64,000 bases of DNA from Acidimicrobiaceae bacterium (GCA_016722025.1 JADKGZ010000005.1:62001-126000); one strand, 5' to 3'; positions 26,130-35,314 are shown, numbered from the stretch's first letter. Notes: generated by a model not told the origin, from the sequence alone. Numbers and translations: made by a program.

Positions 26130-27578
26130 ATGACACAGGGCGCCGCCTTCTTCGACCTCGACCGCACGCTGCTGGCCGGCGCCTCCGGCGAGGTTTTCTC
26201 GCACGCGATGCGCGAGGCCGGCCTGGTCACCCGCTCCATCCCTGGCGAGAACCTGCTCTACAAGCTGTTCAACACCATTGGCGAGACCCTGCCGTCGATG
26301 GCGTTGGCGCGCCAGGCAGTCACGTTCGCCAAAGGCCGGCAGCGCTCGGTCGTGCAGCACGCGGCGAGCGGCGCCGCCGACGCGCTCGCCGCCTTGGTGC
26401 AGCCGTTGGCCGCGCCGCTGTTCGCCGAGCACCGAGCCGCCGGGCGGCAGCTGGTGATGGCCACCACCACTCCCTACGACCTGGTGAAGCCGTTGGCCGA
26501 CCTGCTCGGCCTCGACGACGTGGTGGCCACTCGCTACGGCCTCAACGCCGACGGCACCTACGATGGCACGCTCGACGGGCCGTTCGTGTGGAGCGCCGGC
26601 AAGCTCAGCGCGGTGCGCGACTGGGCCGTCGCGCACGGCGTCGATCTGGCGGAGAGCTTCGCCTACAGCGACAGCGTGTACGACACACCCCTGCTCGCCG
26701 CCGTGGGGCACCCGTTCGTGGTCAACCCCGATCCGCGCATGAAGCTGATGGCCGCGGCACGTCGCTGGCCCACGCTCGACCTCTCCGCCGCTGCGGACCT
26801 CACCAAGGACGTGTCGTCGATGGCCAAGATCCCAGTCGTCAACATGGAGATACAGCGCCTGGCGCTCAGCTTCACGCACCCGTTGTTCTTCCCGTATGCG
26901 AAGTTCCGCATCAGCGGCACCGACAACATCCCCGCCAGCGGCCCCGCCATCATCGTCGGCAACCACCGCAGCTACTTCGATTCGGCGGCGTTGGCCGTCA
27001 CCATCGCTCAGACCGATCGCACGGTGCGCTTCCTGGGCAAGAAGGAAGTGTTCGACGCACCCGTCGTGGGCCAGTTGGCGGCAGCGATGGGCGGCATCAG
27101 GGTCGATCGGGGCACCGGCAGCGACGAGCCGCTGCAGGCCGCTGCCGAGGCGCTCGCCAACGGCGACCTGGTGGCCATGATGCCCCAGGGCACCATTCCG
27201 CGTGGCAAGGCGTTCTACGACCCGCAGCTGAAGGGCCGTTGGGGCGCTGCTCGCTTGGCGGCGCTGGCCAAGGTACCGGTCATCCCTGTCGGCCTGTGGG
27301 GCACGGAGAAGGTGTGGCCGCGGTCGGCACGAGTGCCCAACATGCTCAACCTGGTCGCACCGCCCACCGTCACCGTCACGGTGGGGTCGCCGGTGAAGCT
27401 GGGCCATCGCAGCCCCGACGCAGACACCAAGCGAATCATGAAGGCGCTGATGGATCTGCTGCCCGCGGAGAGCCGCGAGCAGCACGAACCCACCGCCGAA
27501 GAGATCGCACTGGCGCTGCCGCCGGGCTACAAGGGCGACCTGCAGCACGAGTCGCGGCGGCGGCCCGGCACCGATTGA
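26130..27578 (+). CDS. HAD-IB phosphatase fused to PlsC acyltransferase
   Basis: A 482-residue two-domain protein. Residues 1-215 are a HAD-IB hydrolase (AFFDLDRTLLAG with the nucleophile aspartate; FAYSDSVYDTPLLAAVGHP as motif IV). Residues 255-430 are a PlsC-type acyltransferase with motif I VGNHRSYFDSAAL. Motif III reads MMPQGTIPRGK where FPEGTR is usual. This fusion is known in mycobacteria and related actinobacteria, where it is linked to glycerolipid synthesis. Both domains look intact, although the glutamate-to-glutamine change in motif III may alter the acyl acceptor. The ATG at 26130 is probably leaderless. Confidence 0.92.
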   Translation: MTQGAAFFDLDRTLLAGASGEVFSHAMREAGLVTRSIPGENLLYKLFNTIGETLPSMALARQAVTFAKGRQRSVVQHAASGAADALAALVQPLAAPLFAEHRAAGRQLVMATTTPYDLVKPLADLLGLDDVVATRYGLNADGTYDGTLDGPFVWSAGKLSAVRDWAVAHGVDLAESFAYSDSVYDTPLLAAVGHPFVVNPDPRMKLMAAARRWPTLDLSAAADLTKDVSSMAKIPVVNMEIQRLALSFTHPLFFPYAKFRISGTDNIPASGPAIIVGNHRSYFDSAALAVTIAQTDRTVRFLGKKEVFDAPVVGQLAAAMGGIRVDRGTGSDEPLQAAAEALANGDLVAMMPQGTIPRGKAFYDPQLKGRWGAARLAALAKVPVIPVGLWGTEKVWPRSARVPNMLNLVAPPTVTVTVGSPVKLGHRSPDADTKRIMKALMDLLPAESREQHEPTAEEIALALPPGYKGDLQHESRRRPGTD

Positions 27579-27586
27579 CCCGTTGG

Positions 27587-28378
27587 TTACGCCTTCTTCG
27601 GCGGCCGCGGCACGAACGGGCTGGTGCGGGCCACGTACTCCACGTACCCCTTGCGTCGCTTCACGAGTGACTTCTCCAGCAAGGTCACGCCGCTGACGCG
27701 GCGCAGCAGGATGGTCATCACCAGTGCGCCGATGAGGCCCCACCGGCCCACCGTGGTCTCGGCGGCAACCAGCGCAATGCCCCACCACACGCACGCATCG
27801 CCGAAGTAGTTGGGGTGGCGGGTGTAGCGCCACAGCCCCTTGTCCATCACCACGCCGGCATTGGCGGGGTCCTTCTTGAATCGGGCCAGCTGTGCATCGC
27901 CGACCACTTCGAAGAACAGGCCGACCAGCCACAGTGCCACACCCAGCCACGCCAGCACGCCGATCGAGGGTGTGGTCGCGGTCTGGCCCAGCTGCACGGG
28001 TAGCGAGACCAGGAACATCAGCACGCCTTGCGTCCCGAAGACGGTGCCCAGCGAGATGAGAGGGAAGCGAGGGCCCCAGCGCTTGCGCATCGCGCGGTAG
28101 CGGTAGTCCTCGGGCTTGCCGTGGTTGCGCCAGAACAGGTAGCCGGCCAAGCGCAGGCCCCAGACGGTGGTCATCGCCACCAGCAGGTTCTGCCGAGCGG
28201 CCAACCCGTCGACGTTGAACCGCACCGCCCACGCGACGCACACGAAGCCGAAGCCCCACACGATGTCGACGATGGATGCGTTCTTGAGCAGCAGGCTGAC
28301 CACCCAGGTGCCGACCATCAAGATCGCGATGGTGACGACGGCGGTGGTGAGTGCGGTGGCGCTGGCCGATGCGATCAT
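27587..28378 (-). CDS. DUF1295 membrane protein (steroid 5-alpha-reductase-like fold)
   Basis: A 263-residue membrane protein of the DUF1295 family, related to steroid 5-alpha reductase and isoprenylcysteine methyltransferase folds. Seen: ASIVDIVWGFGFVCVAW, WGLRLAGYLFWRNHGKPEDY, and the signature GLWRYTRHPNYFGDACVWWG near residue 185. Six or seven hydrophobic segments are apparent. The substrate is unknown. The ATG at 28378 overlaps the stop of the upstream acyltransferase gene (ATGA), so the two form an operon. Confidence 0.9.
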   Translation of the reverse strand: MIASASATALTTAVVTIAILMVGTWVVSLLLKNASIVDIVWGFGFVCVAWAVRFNVDGLAARQNLLVAMTTVWGLRLAGYLFWRNHGKPEDYRYRAMRKRWGPRFPLISLGTVFGTQGVLMFLVSLPVQLGQTATTPSIGVLAWLGVALWLVGLFFEVVGDAQLARFKKDPANAGVVMDKGLWRYTRHPNYFGDACVWWGIALVAAETTVGRWGLIGALVMTILLRRVSGVTLLEKSLVKRRKGYVEYVARTSPFVPRPPKKA

Positions 28379-29358
28379 CGTGTTCCTTCGGGTTGGAGCA
28401 GTGCGTGCACGGCTCGGTCGGACTGTAGCCACTGATCGTCGAGCCAACGAGTGAAGGCGTCGCCGCCGGGTACATCGGCGCGGGCGATGCGGCGAGCATG
28501 GAACTGCACGGGCGTCGGCGTACGGGCGAGGTGGCGCAGGATGCCGCCGAAGGTGTCGAGCCCGTCGAAGCCGACGTGCCAGGCAACGATCACATCTGCC
28601 TGCGGGCACCCGCCGAGCAGAGCGAGGGCTCCCGCCGGGCGCGGCGGGAGCAGGTGCTGCATCTCGGCCAACCGATCAGCTCGGGCGGGATCTCGCTCGC
28701 GGATCTTCTGCAGCGCTCGCGCTCGCTTCGGTGGCGACGAGCGTGTGCCTTCGGGGAAGATGACGGCAACCTGGCCGTCCGTGAGCCCGGCGGCGAGGAT
28801 GCGCAGTGCGGAGAGCTCCGTCGCCGAGTCGGGCGCTTGGCGATCGAGGAAGTAGTTGGGCAGCCGGTTGCCGACGACGTCGAGGCACGGGTCGGCGAGC
28901 AGCTCCTTCTTGAGCACGTAGCGCGGGTTCATGCGCGCCTTGGAGGTGACCACCCACGCGCTGAGCAGCGAGTCGGCGAGGCTTGCGTGGCGGCACAGCA
29001 TGATCGCCGGGCCCGGCGAGAGGCTGGTGGCGTCGGCGGCATCCACGCGGATGCCGGTGGTGAGCTGCAGCGCGTTCATCAACTGCGCGGCCCACCACCG
29101 CTGCAGTGCGAAGTGCGCGCGAGCGTTGCGCCGCTGCCCGACGAGCCACAGGCCGGCTGCGATGGTGACGCCCACGGCTTCCAGCCACGACCAGCAGACC
29201 GCGAACGCGAGCAGGCGCACCGTCGGCAGGCGCAGCCTGCCGCGGACGAGGTCGGCGAGCGCCGCCAGTGGCAGCCACACCGGGAGCAGCACCAACAACG
29301 CGGTCGCTGCAAGCAGCACCGAGGGAATGCTGACGGCTCGTCGCTGCAGGGCACTCAC
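28375..29358 (-). CDS. PlsC-like membrane acyltransferase
   Basis: A 327-residue acyltransferase with two N-terminal hydrophobic segments (LLAATALLVLLPVWLPLAAL and LEAVGVTIAAGLWLVG). Motif I is degenerate, MLCRHASLADSLL (RHASxxD in place of NHxSxxD), while motif III IFPEGTRSSPPKRARA is canonical. The size and a C-terminal WHVGFDGLDTFGGI resemble the LCLAT1/AGPAT5-like branch. The GTG at 29358 has TATGGT eight bases upstream. It is followed by the DUF1295 gene with a four-base overlap. Confidence 0.85.
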   Translation of the reverse strand: MSALQRRAVSIPSVLLAATALLVLLPVWLPLAALADLVRGRLRLPTVRLLAFAVCWSWLEAVGVTIAAGLWLVGQRRNARAHFALQRWWAAQLMNALQLTTGIRVDAADATSLSPGPAIMLCRHASLADSLLSAWVVTSKARMNPRYVLKKELLADPCLDVVGNRLPNYFLDRQAPDSATELSALRILAAGLTDGQVAVIFPEGTRSSPPKRARALQKIRERDPARADRLAEMQHLLPPRPAGALALLGGCPQADVIVAWHVGFDGLDTFGGILRHLARTPTPVQFHARRIARADVPGGDAFTRWLDDQWLQSDRAVHALLQPEGTR

Positions 29359-29366
29359 AGCGGCGA

Positions 29367-29372
29367 ACCATA
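29367..29372 (-). promoter_or_regulatory. Probable -10 box of the acyltransferase/DUF1295 operon
   Basis: TATGGT on the minus strand, eight bases before the GTG at 29358. Confidence 0.5.
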
Positions 29373-29516
29373 GCCACGCCCCATGAGGCGTGCGTTCTCG
29401 GGCGCGGAAGAGATGCTCACGATGAAGCCGGTTCGGAGCGGACCCGAATCCGGATTGGGCCGGCGTGCAGCGGCGGTGGTGCGGCAGCAGTTCGACAGCC
29501 GTCGCTCAGCAGCGGC

Positions 29517-30374
29517 TCAGCTGTTGAACTCGGCCACCAGCGGTGCGTAGGCATCCATCGCTGCAAGAGCAGCGTTGCGATCCAGCGCCGGAAGCCCGAG
29601 TGCCACGAACGATGCGCCGAGGTCGCGAAGGTGGGCCAGGTGCCCGGCGTCGGGCTTGGCGCCGAACACGCCCAGCTGCAGCGTGGCCGGGTCGCGCCCG
29701 GCATCGGTGGCGGCCTGCTGCAGGTCGATCCACTTGTCGTCGACAGGGAAGCGCCCCTCGATGGGCATCCACGCGTCGCCGTACTCGACGATGTGGCGGA
29801 AGTGCAACGGAGTGGGCGATGCGCCGATGATGATGGGTGGGTGCGGTTGCTGCACCGGCTTGGGCCAGCTCCAGCTCTTGTCGAAGTTGACGAACTCGCC
29901 GTGGAACTCGGCTTCGTCCTGGGTCCACAGCTGCTTCATCGCCAGAACCTTCTCGCGCACCAGCCGGCGGCGGGTGCGGGGGTCGACGCCGTGGCTCTCC
30001 ATCTCCTCGTGGTTCCATCCGTAGCCCACACCGAACAGGACGCGACCGTTGGAGATCATGTCGAGCGAGGCGATCTCCTTCGCCAGCCAGATGGGATCGC
30101 GCTGCGCGACCAACGTGATGCCGGTGCCCAGCTTGATGCGTTCGGTGGCACCGGCGATGGCTGCAAGTGCGATGAACTGATCGTGCGTGCGCCAGTACTC
30201 CTCGGGCAGCGGCGGCGCTCCGTCGCGGCCACCCCACGGCGTGCGCCGGCTGACGGGGATGTGTGAGTGCTCGGGGAACCAGAGGGCGTCGAAGCCGCGG
30301 GCTTCGGCCTCGCGGCCCAGCTCGATGGGCTGGATGCCTTTGTCCGTGGGGAAGATGATCAGACCGACGCGCAT
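29517..30374 (-). CDS. Luciferase-like, probably F420-dependent, oxidoreductase
   Basis: A 285-residue LLM-class flavin/F420 oxidoreductase. It opens MRVGLIIFPTDKGIQPIELG and has FDALWFPEHSHIP, KLGTGITLVAQRDPIWLAKE, FGVGYGWNHEEMESHGVDPR and HPPIIIGASP, the pattern of the F420-using Rv2161c-like subfamily. The natural substrate is unknown. An F420 reductase gene elsewhere in the window (9133-9855) supports F420 in this organism. TAACGT six bases before the ATG marks a leaderless start. Confidence 0.92.
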   Translation of the reverse strand: MRVGLIIFPTDKGIQPIELGREAEARGFDALWFPEHSHIPVSRRTPWGGRDGAPPLPEEYWRTHDQFIALAAIAGATERIKLGTGITLVAQRDPIWLAKEIASLDMISNGRVLFGVGYGWNHEEMESHGVDPRTRRRLVREKVLAMKQLWTQDEAEFHGEFVNFDKSWSWPKPVQQPHPPIIIGASPTPLHFRHIVEYGDAWMPIEGRFPVDDKWIDLQQAATDAGRDPATLQLGVFGAKPDAGHLAHLRDLGASFVALGLPALDRNAALAAMDAYAPLVAEFNS

Positions 30375-30380
30375 GGTGCG

Positions 30381-30386
30381 ACGTTA
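30381..30386 (-). promoter_or_regulatory. Probable -10 box of the luciferase-like gene (leaderless)
   Basis: TAACGT six bases before the ATG at 30374. Confidence 0.6.
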
Positions 30387-30429
30387 GCCAGCTTCCGCCC
30401 GTCAGCCGTTCAGCCCGTCAGCCGGTCCG

Positions 30430-30954
30430 TCAATCTCCGGTTGCGCCGTCTGCTGCTTGGCGCAACAGGTCGGCGTGGCCGCAGTGCCGGGCGTACTCCT
30501 CGATCATGTGCACCAGGATCCAGCGCAACGACGGTTGCCAGCCGGGAATGCGCTGCGCGGTCGGCACGGCCATGGCCAACGCATCCATCGCCATGCCGGC
30601 GGTGGCCAGCCGAGCGAAGTCGATCTCGAGCTGCAGTGCAGCCAGTGCGGCGGGCATGGTGTCGGTGGGCATGGGGTGGAAGTCGCCGTCGGGGTCGGAG
30701 TCGTCGTAGTACAGCGGTGGCGCGTCGAGCGCCATGAACCGCCGGCGGAACCAGCCGCGCTCCACCTCTGTCATGTGCCGAACGAGCCCCAACATCGTCA
30801 GTTCGCTGGGCCCCAGCTGCAGCCGCACCTGTGCTTCGGTGAGGCCCTCGGCCTTGCGGACGAAGATCGATCGGTAGTACTCGAGGAACGAGTGCAACAG
30901 AGTGGGCTCGTCTGCGGTGGGGAGCAGTTCGGGGTCTGGCGCGAGCGCTGTCAT
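30430..30954 (-). CDS. DinB-like/DUF664 family protein (copy 1)
   Basis: A 174-residue four-helix-bundle protein of the DinB/DUF664 type, often a thiol-dependent (mycothiol or bacillithiol) S-transferase or a metal-binding protein. Likely metal ligands are the histidines in GLVRHMTEVERGW and ILVHMIEEYARHCGHADL. It is a paralogue of the gene at 33460-33987, and the DNA around the HMIEEYARHCGH motif is almost identical in the two. A mycothiol link would fit the presence of mshC, but that is inference. The ATG has TAGCGT seven bases upstream. Confidence 0.9.
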   Translation of the reverse strand: MTALAPDPELLPTADEPTLLHSFLEYYRSIFVRKAEGLTEAQVRLQLGPSELTMLGLVRHMTEVERGWFRRRFMALDAPPLYYDDSDPDGDFHPMPTDTMPAALAALQLEIDFARLATAGMAMDALAMAVPTAQRIPGWQPSLRWILVHMIEEYARHCGHADLLRQAADGATGD

Positions 30955-30961
30955 CCGCCCG

Positions 30962-30967
30962 ACGCTA
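30962..30967 (-). promoter_or_regulatory. Probable -10 box of DinB-like copy 1 (leaderless)
   Basis: TAGCGT seven bases before the ATG at 30954. Confidence 0.6.
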
Positions 30968-31064
30968 GCGGTGGTCGCCGGACAGGCGAAGAGTCACCGC
31001 GCAGCGTGCGAATCTGAAAGGATCGGCGGAATCGGCATGGCCGGTCGGGAACACACGGGGGGTC

Positions 31065-33445
31065 ATGCAGGTGCACGACGGAACAGCCGAGCAAGCGTTG
31101 ACCGGACGCTTCTTCGCCGTACCGGCGGGGGCGCCCCGCGACCGGCGGCCCACCGACATCACCATGTTGGTCACCGCAGCGTTCGTGCTCGCGCTGTTCG
31201 CCACCCGTGCCGGCGAACCGTTGCGCGGCTTCGAGGCCTCGATCGACGCTGTGTTCGCCAGCTTTCCCGGGTTCATGGGCCCGATCTGGGCCATCCTTCA
31301 CGACCTGCTGATCGCGTGGGCCTTCGGCGTGGCGCTGGTCGCCGTCGTGCGCCGCCAGTGGGGTTTGGTGCGCGATCTCGCGATCGCGGTCGTCGCCGTG
31401 GTCTGCATCGCACTGGTGGTGAGCCGCGTGGCCAACGGCAGCTGGCCGGACGTGCTCGACGATCTCTTCCAGTCGGAGTCGCCCGTCTCGTACCCCGCCG
31501 TGGGCTGGCGCTGTGGGTGGCGATCACCAGCGTTGCCTCATCGCACCTGAGCCGACCGTACCGCTACCTCAGCCGCTGGCTGATGACGCTGGGCGGGCTC
31601 GCCGCTCTCGGGCTCGGCGTCACCAGCCCCACCGGCTCCATCGGGGCGGTGGCGCTCGGGTTGGCCGTCGCGGCGGCGGTGCACCTCGCGCTCGGTTCCC
31701 CGGGCGGTATGCCGTCGCTCACCCAGGTGCAGGCTGCGTTGGCGGGCATCGGCATCGTCGCGCAGCCCTACGAGATGGTGCGCCGGGCCGGCGTGGTGCG
31801 CATACGGGCCCGCGGTGAGTCCGGCGACGAGCTCGACGTGAAGCTGTACGGGCGCGACGCCTGGGACGGCCAGCTGATCGTCTCGCTGTGGCGCTTCGTC
31901 TGGTACCGCGACGCCGGCCCCACCCTTGCCCTCACGCGGCTGCAGCAGGTGGAGCACGAAGCGTTCCTCACCCTGCTGGCAGAGCGGCGAGGCGCACCCG
32001 TGCACTCCGTCGTCGCCGCCGGCGCCGACCAGATCGGCGACGCGTTGCTGGTCATCCGTCGAACCGGCCAGCCGCTCGACGAGGTCACCACGCCGCTGGA
32101 CGACTCGCTGTGCGACCACATGTGGCAGATGCTCGCGACGCTGCACGCGGCGCGCATCACGCACGGCGCCATCGACTCGGAGCGGCTGTTCGTCGACGGT
32201 GGCGCAGTGAGCCTCGCCGACTTCTCGGCGGGTGAGATCGAGTCGTCATCCACCGCGTTTCTCACCGATCGGGCGCAGCTGCTGGCAACGACCGCGATTC
32301 GATTCGGCACCGAGCGGGCCGTCGAGGGTGCCCTGGCTGCGCTCGGCGCCGACGGGTTGGCCGATGTCTCGGCCTACACGCAGCCGGCGGCGATGTCGCC
32401 CCGCCTGCGTCGCGATCTCTCGGCGGCGGGCCTCGACATCGACGACATTCGTGCAGCAGCGGTCGCTGCCGCGGGCGCCCAGCCTCGCGATCTGCAGCGG
32501 CTGCGACGCCTGACGCTGGGCAGCGTAGTGATGGCCGTGCTGCTCTTCGTCGCGGGCTCGACGCTCATCACGGGCCTGCTCGAGATCGGTTTCGACACCA
32601 TCTTCGACGCGTTGCGAGAGGCGAGCCTGCCGATCGTGCTGCTCGCGTTCGCCGTCTCGTTGCTCTCGCGTCCGGCCAACGCGTACGCACTCGTCGCGCT
32701 CTCACCCGTCAAGGTGCCGCTGGGCAGGCTCATCGTGTTGCAGTTCGCGATGAACTTCGTGAACCTGGCGATGCCATCCACCGCCGGCCGGGTGGCCGTC
32801 AACATCCGGTTCTTCCAGCGAAACGGCGTCGAGCCCACCACTGCGGTCGCCGTCGGTGCGCTCGACGGCTTCATCGGCTTTCTGGGCCAGCTCGCACTCG
32901 GCGGGTCGATCCTGCTGTTCGGTGTCGGTTCCGTCGACCTGCAGGTGGATCACACGTTCTCGCTCGACGCCGTCGGTTCGCTGCTTGTGCTGCTGGCCGT
33001 GGTGCTCGTCGTCGGCATCGCCGTGATCGCGCTCGTGCCGGCGCTGAGGCGAAAGGTGGTGGAGGCGTTCGTCGCGCTCCGCAACTTCCTGGGGCCGCTG
33101 CTTCGTTCTCCGCGCCGTATGGCCAAGGCGTTCTGCGCCAACCTCGGCGCCGAACTGGTGGGAGCGCTCACCCTGTTCACCGTGCTGGCCTCGTTTCAAC
33201 AGTCGGTCGACCTGCCAGATGTCATCCTCGTCAGCATCGGCGTCGGCCTTTTCGCCGGTCTGATGCCGGTGCCCGGCGGCATCGGGGTGGCCGAAGCAGC
33301 GCTCACTGCCGGGTTCATCGCGTTGGGCGTGCCGGCCGCCATCGCGTTTGCAGCGGCGCTCACATGCCGCATCGTCACCTTCTACTTCCCGCCGCTGATC
33401 GGTTGGTTCGCCCTGCGCTGGCTGCAGAAGCACCGCTACCTCTGA
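31065..33445 (+). CDS. Large membrane protein: kinase-like domain plus LPG-synthase/AglD-type membrane domain, frameshifted
   Basis: About 793 residues after repair. Residues 20-230 hold several membrane helices. Residues 250-460 form a degenerate protein-kinase-like domain (VKLYGRDAWDGQ, RITHGAIDSERLFVDGG where HGDLxxxN is usual, and SLADFSAGE). Residues 490-790 are the lysylphosphatidylglycerol-synthase transmembrane (UPF0104/AglD) domain, with FVNLAMPSTAGRVAVNIRF and GLMPVPGGIGVAEAALTAGF. One base is missing near 31500; adding it joins SYPAV to RLALWVAITSVAS. Architectures like this occur in actinobacteria; the transported lipid is unknown. The catalytic aspartate of HGD is replaced, so the kinase part may be inactive. 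The start at 31065 has a G-rich Shine-Dalgarno. Confidence 0.85.
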
Positions 33446-33459
33446 CGGAGTCGGTCGCG

Positions 33460-33987
33460 TCAGTCGCCCGTGGTGCCGTCGATGGCTTCGCGGATCACGT
33501 CGGCGTGGCCGCAGTGGCGGGCGTACTCCTCGATCATGTGCACCAGGATCCAGCGCAGCGACCGCGGGCCGTAGCGGTCGGGCTGGTCGGGCGGGCCGAC
33601 GTCGATCGCCGTGAGTGCGTCGAGCGTGGTCGCGCCGGCGACGACGGCGCGGGCCTTGTCGATCTCGGTGTGCAACGCATCGAGCGCGACGGCCAGCGTG
33701 TCGGCGGGGGAGTGGTGCCAGTCCGCATCATGATCGTCGGGGTCCTCCCACAGGTCGGGTTCGGTGCTGCCGGCGAAGGCCTGGCTGAACCACCACTGCT
33801 CGACCAGTGCCATGTGACGCACGAGGCCCAGCATGTCCATTGCGCTCACACCGACTTGTTGACGGGCTTGGGCCTCGTCGATGCCGTCGGCTTTGCGCAC
33901 GAGCACCGAGCGGAAGTAGTCGAGGAACTGTTCGAGCGTGGTGCGCTCGTCGGCGGTCACCGGCGGCAGCGGATGGAGTTCGGTCAT
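33460..33987 (-). CDS. DinB-like/DUF664 family protein (copy 2)
   Basis: A 175-residue paralogue of the 30430-30954 protein, sharing EQFLDYFRSVLVRKADGI, MLGLVRHMALVEQWWFSQAF and LRWILVHMIEEYARHCGHAD. The two copies flank the large membrane protein gene, and both face it on the minus strand. TAGCGT six bases before the ATG marks a leaderless start, again matching copy 1 (TAGCGT at seven). Confidence 0.9.
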   Translation of the reverse strand: MTELHPLPPVTADERTTLEQFLDYFRSVLVRKADGIDEAQARQQVGVSAMDMLGLVRHMALVEQWWFSQAFAGSTEPDLWEDPDDHDADWHHSPADTLAVALDALHTEIDKARAVVAGATTLDALTAIDVGPPDQPDRYGPRSLRWILVHMIEEYARHCGHADVIREAIDGTTGD

Positions 33988-33993
33988 GCGCGG

Positions 33994-33999
33994 ACGCTA
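33994..33999 (-). promoter_or_regulatory. Probable -10 box of DinB-like copy 2 (leaderless)
   Basis: TAGCGT six bases before the ATG at 33987. Confidence 0.6.
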
Positions 34000-34032
34000 C
34001 CCGTCGCGGTCTGCCCGACCCACCGGGGTTTC

Positions 34033-34104
34033 TTGCCGTTGCCGTTGCCGTTGCCGTTGGTGTCGTTGCCGTTGGTGTCGCCGAGTCGCCGAGTCGCCGA
34101 GTCG
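34033..34104. repeat. Simple tandem repeats between two genes
   Basis: Four TTGCCG hexamers (34033-34056), a variant block with TTGGTG and TCG (to 34080), then three exact CCGAGTCG octamers (34081-34104). The array ends one base before the stop codon of the nitroreductase gene. Copy number is likely variable. Confidence 0.9.
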
Positions 34105-34755
34105 TCAGCCGGCGAGTGGCGCACCGTCGAAACGATCGATGGTGGCGAACGAATCGACCGGGTTGCGGCGCAGCTTGGTGTTCTGGTGAGTGGGTACTCC
34201 GAGGAAGATGGTGGCGACCAACGCGTGATCGGCAGGAAGGCCGAGTGGAACAGCGGCGGCGACCTCGGCGCGGCTGAGGAAGGTGGTCATCACGCCGCCC
34301 AGCCCATGCGCGCGTGCTGCCAGGATGATGCTCCAGCAGAACGGGTAGATGCTGGCGCCGCCCACCACCGGCGGCCGGTCGAGGTTGCCGTCCATGATCG
34401 CGATGTCGTGCAGGTTGGCTGCCACGGCCAGCACGACCGGCACGGTGCCGATCTCGTCGATGAGCGCGTTGGGCACCGCCACCGGAGCAGCGTCGATGGA
34501 GCGGCCGAATGCGAAGGGCCGCCGGCCCACGGCGTTGGCGCCCATGTACTCCTCCCAGACCGGTCGCATCAGCTCGGCCATGGCATGACGCAACGCCGGA
34601 TCCTTGACCACTGCAACCCGCCACGGCTGCTTGTTGCCGCCGCTCGGCGCGAAGCGAGCCGTGTCGAGTATCGACACGACGGTGTCGTCGCCAACTGGCT
34701 CGTCGGTGAAGCCGCGCACGGCGCCCGTCGAGCGAAGCGTGTCGAGAAGGTCCAT
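34105..34755 (-). CDS. Nitroreductase family protein
   Basis: A 216-residue FMN reductase of the nitroreductase superfamily. FMN-binding motifs: TLRSTGAVRGFTDEPVGDDT at the start, TARFAPSGGNKQPWRVAVVK near residue 32, and YPFCWSIILAARAHGLGGVM with TIFLGVP later. It resembles the actinobacterial AcgA/RutE-like branch more than the 3373 protein does. Its stop directly abuts the octamer repeat. TAGGGT lies six bases before the ATG. Confidence 0.92.
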   Translation of the reverse strand: MDLLDTLRSTGAVRGFTDEPVGDDTVVSILDTARFAPSGGNKQPWRVAVVKDPALRHAMAELMRPVWEEYMGANAVGRRPFAFGRSIDAAPVAVPNALIDEIGTVPVVLAVAANLHDIAIMDGNLDRPPVVGGASIYPFCWSIILAARAHGLGGVMTTFLSRAEVAAAVPLGLPADHALVATIFLGVPTHQNTKLRRNPVDSFATIDRFDGAPLAG

Positions 34756-34761
34756 GCACTC

Positions 34762-34767
34762 ACCCTA
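34762..34767 (-). promoter_or_regulatory. Probable -10 box of the nitroreductase gene (leaderless)
   Basis: TAGGGT six bases before the ATG at 34755. Confidence 0.6.
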
Positions 34768-34837
34768 AGTCGGCCCGGCCGTGAGCCTCGTCCGCGCAGA
34801 GGAGCAGAGGACCAGCGGTGACGAGCAGTCGGTCGCT

Positions 34838-35311
34838 TCAGTCGCGCTCGACGAGGCGCATGCCGTGTTCGGGGGTCCACCATTCGACGACGAGCTTGGT
34901 GGCGGCCTCGTCGAGGTGCGTGACGACAACTTCGGTGACGTCGGCGATGAACGACTGGCCCTCGGCAGCCTCACCTGTCGCCTCGTCGGTCGTCACCGGC
35001 CCGGCGGGAATGGCCCGGCCGGAGATCTTCGCCTCGCCCGGCCACTCGGCTTCCTTGCCTTCTACCGGGTGGAAGGTGGGGCCATGCAGGGCGAAGCGCG
35101 GGTCGCGAGCGAGGTCGGCGGCCTTGCGTGAGTGGGCCATGGAGCCGAAGCGCAGCTGACCGTCGACGAACTCGCACTCGATACCCGAGATGCGCGGCGA
35201 GCCATCGGCGCGCAGCGTGGCAACGGTTTTGTGTCGCCCCGCATCGAACAGTCGCTGCACTCGCCCGGCGAGCTCCGGCTCGGTTGCTTCGAACTCACGC
35301 CACGAGACCAT
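34838..35311 (-). CDS. Pyridoxamine-5'-phosphate-oxidase-like flavin/F420-binding protein
   Basis: A 157-residue split-beta-barrel protein of the PPOX-like superfamily. RHKTVATLRADGSPRISGIE near residue 27 and RFGSMAHSRKAADLARDPRF near residue 54 match the FMN/F420-binding strands of actinobacterial members. The substrate is unknown. The ATG is three bases after the aconitase stop, so the two genes are co-transcribed. Confidence 0.88.
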   Translation of the reverse strand: MVSWREFEATEPELAGRVQRLFDAGRHKTVATLRADGSPRISGIECEFVDGQLRFGSMAHSRKAADLARDPRFALHGPTFHPVEGKEAEWPGEAKISGRAIPAGPVTTDEATGEAAEGQSFIADVTEVVVTHLDEAATKLVVEWWTPEHGMRLVERD

Positions 35312-35314
35312 GCG

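Noticed and set aside
25946..26239. A 97-codon minus-strand frame over the small RNA
   Set aside because: It crosses the start of the HAD-PlsC gene and the small RNA hairpins, has a biased composition and no ribosome-binding site.
34033..34104. CRISPR array
   Set aside because: The units are 6 and 8 bases with no spacers and no cas genes.
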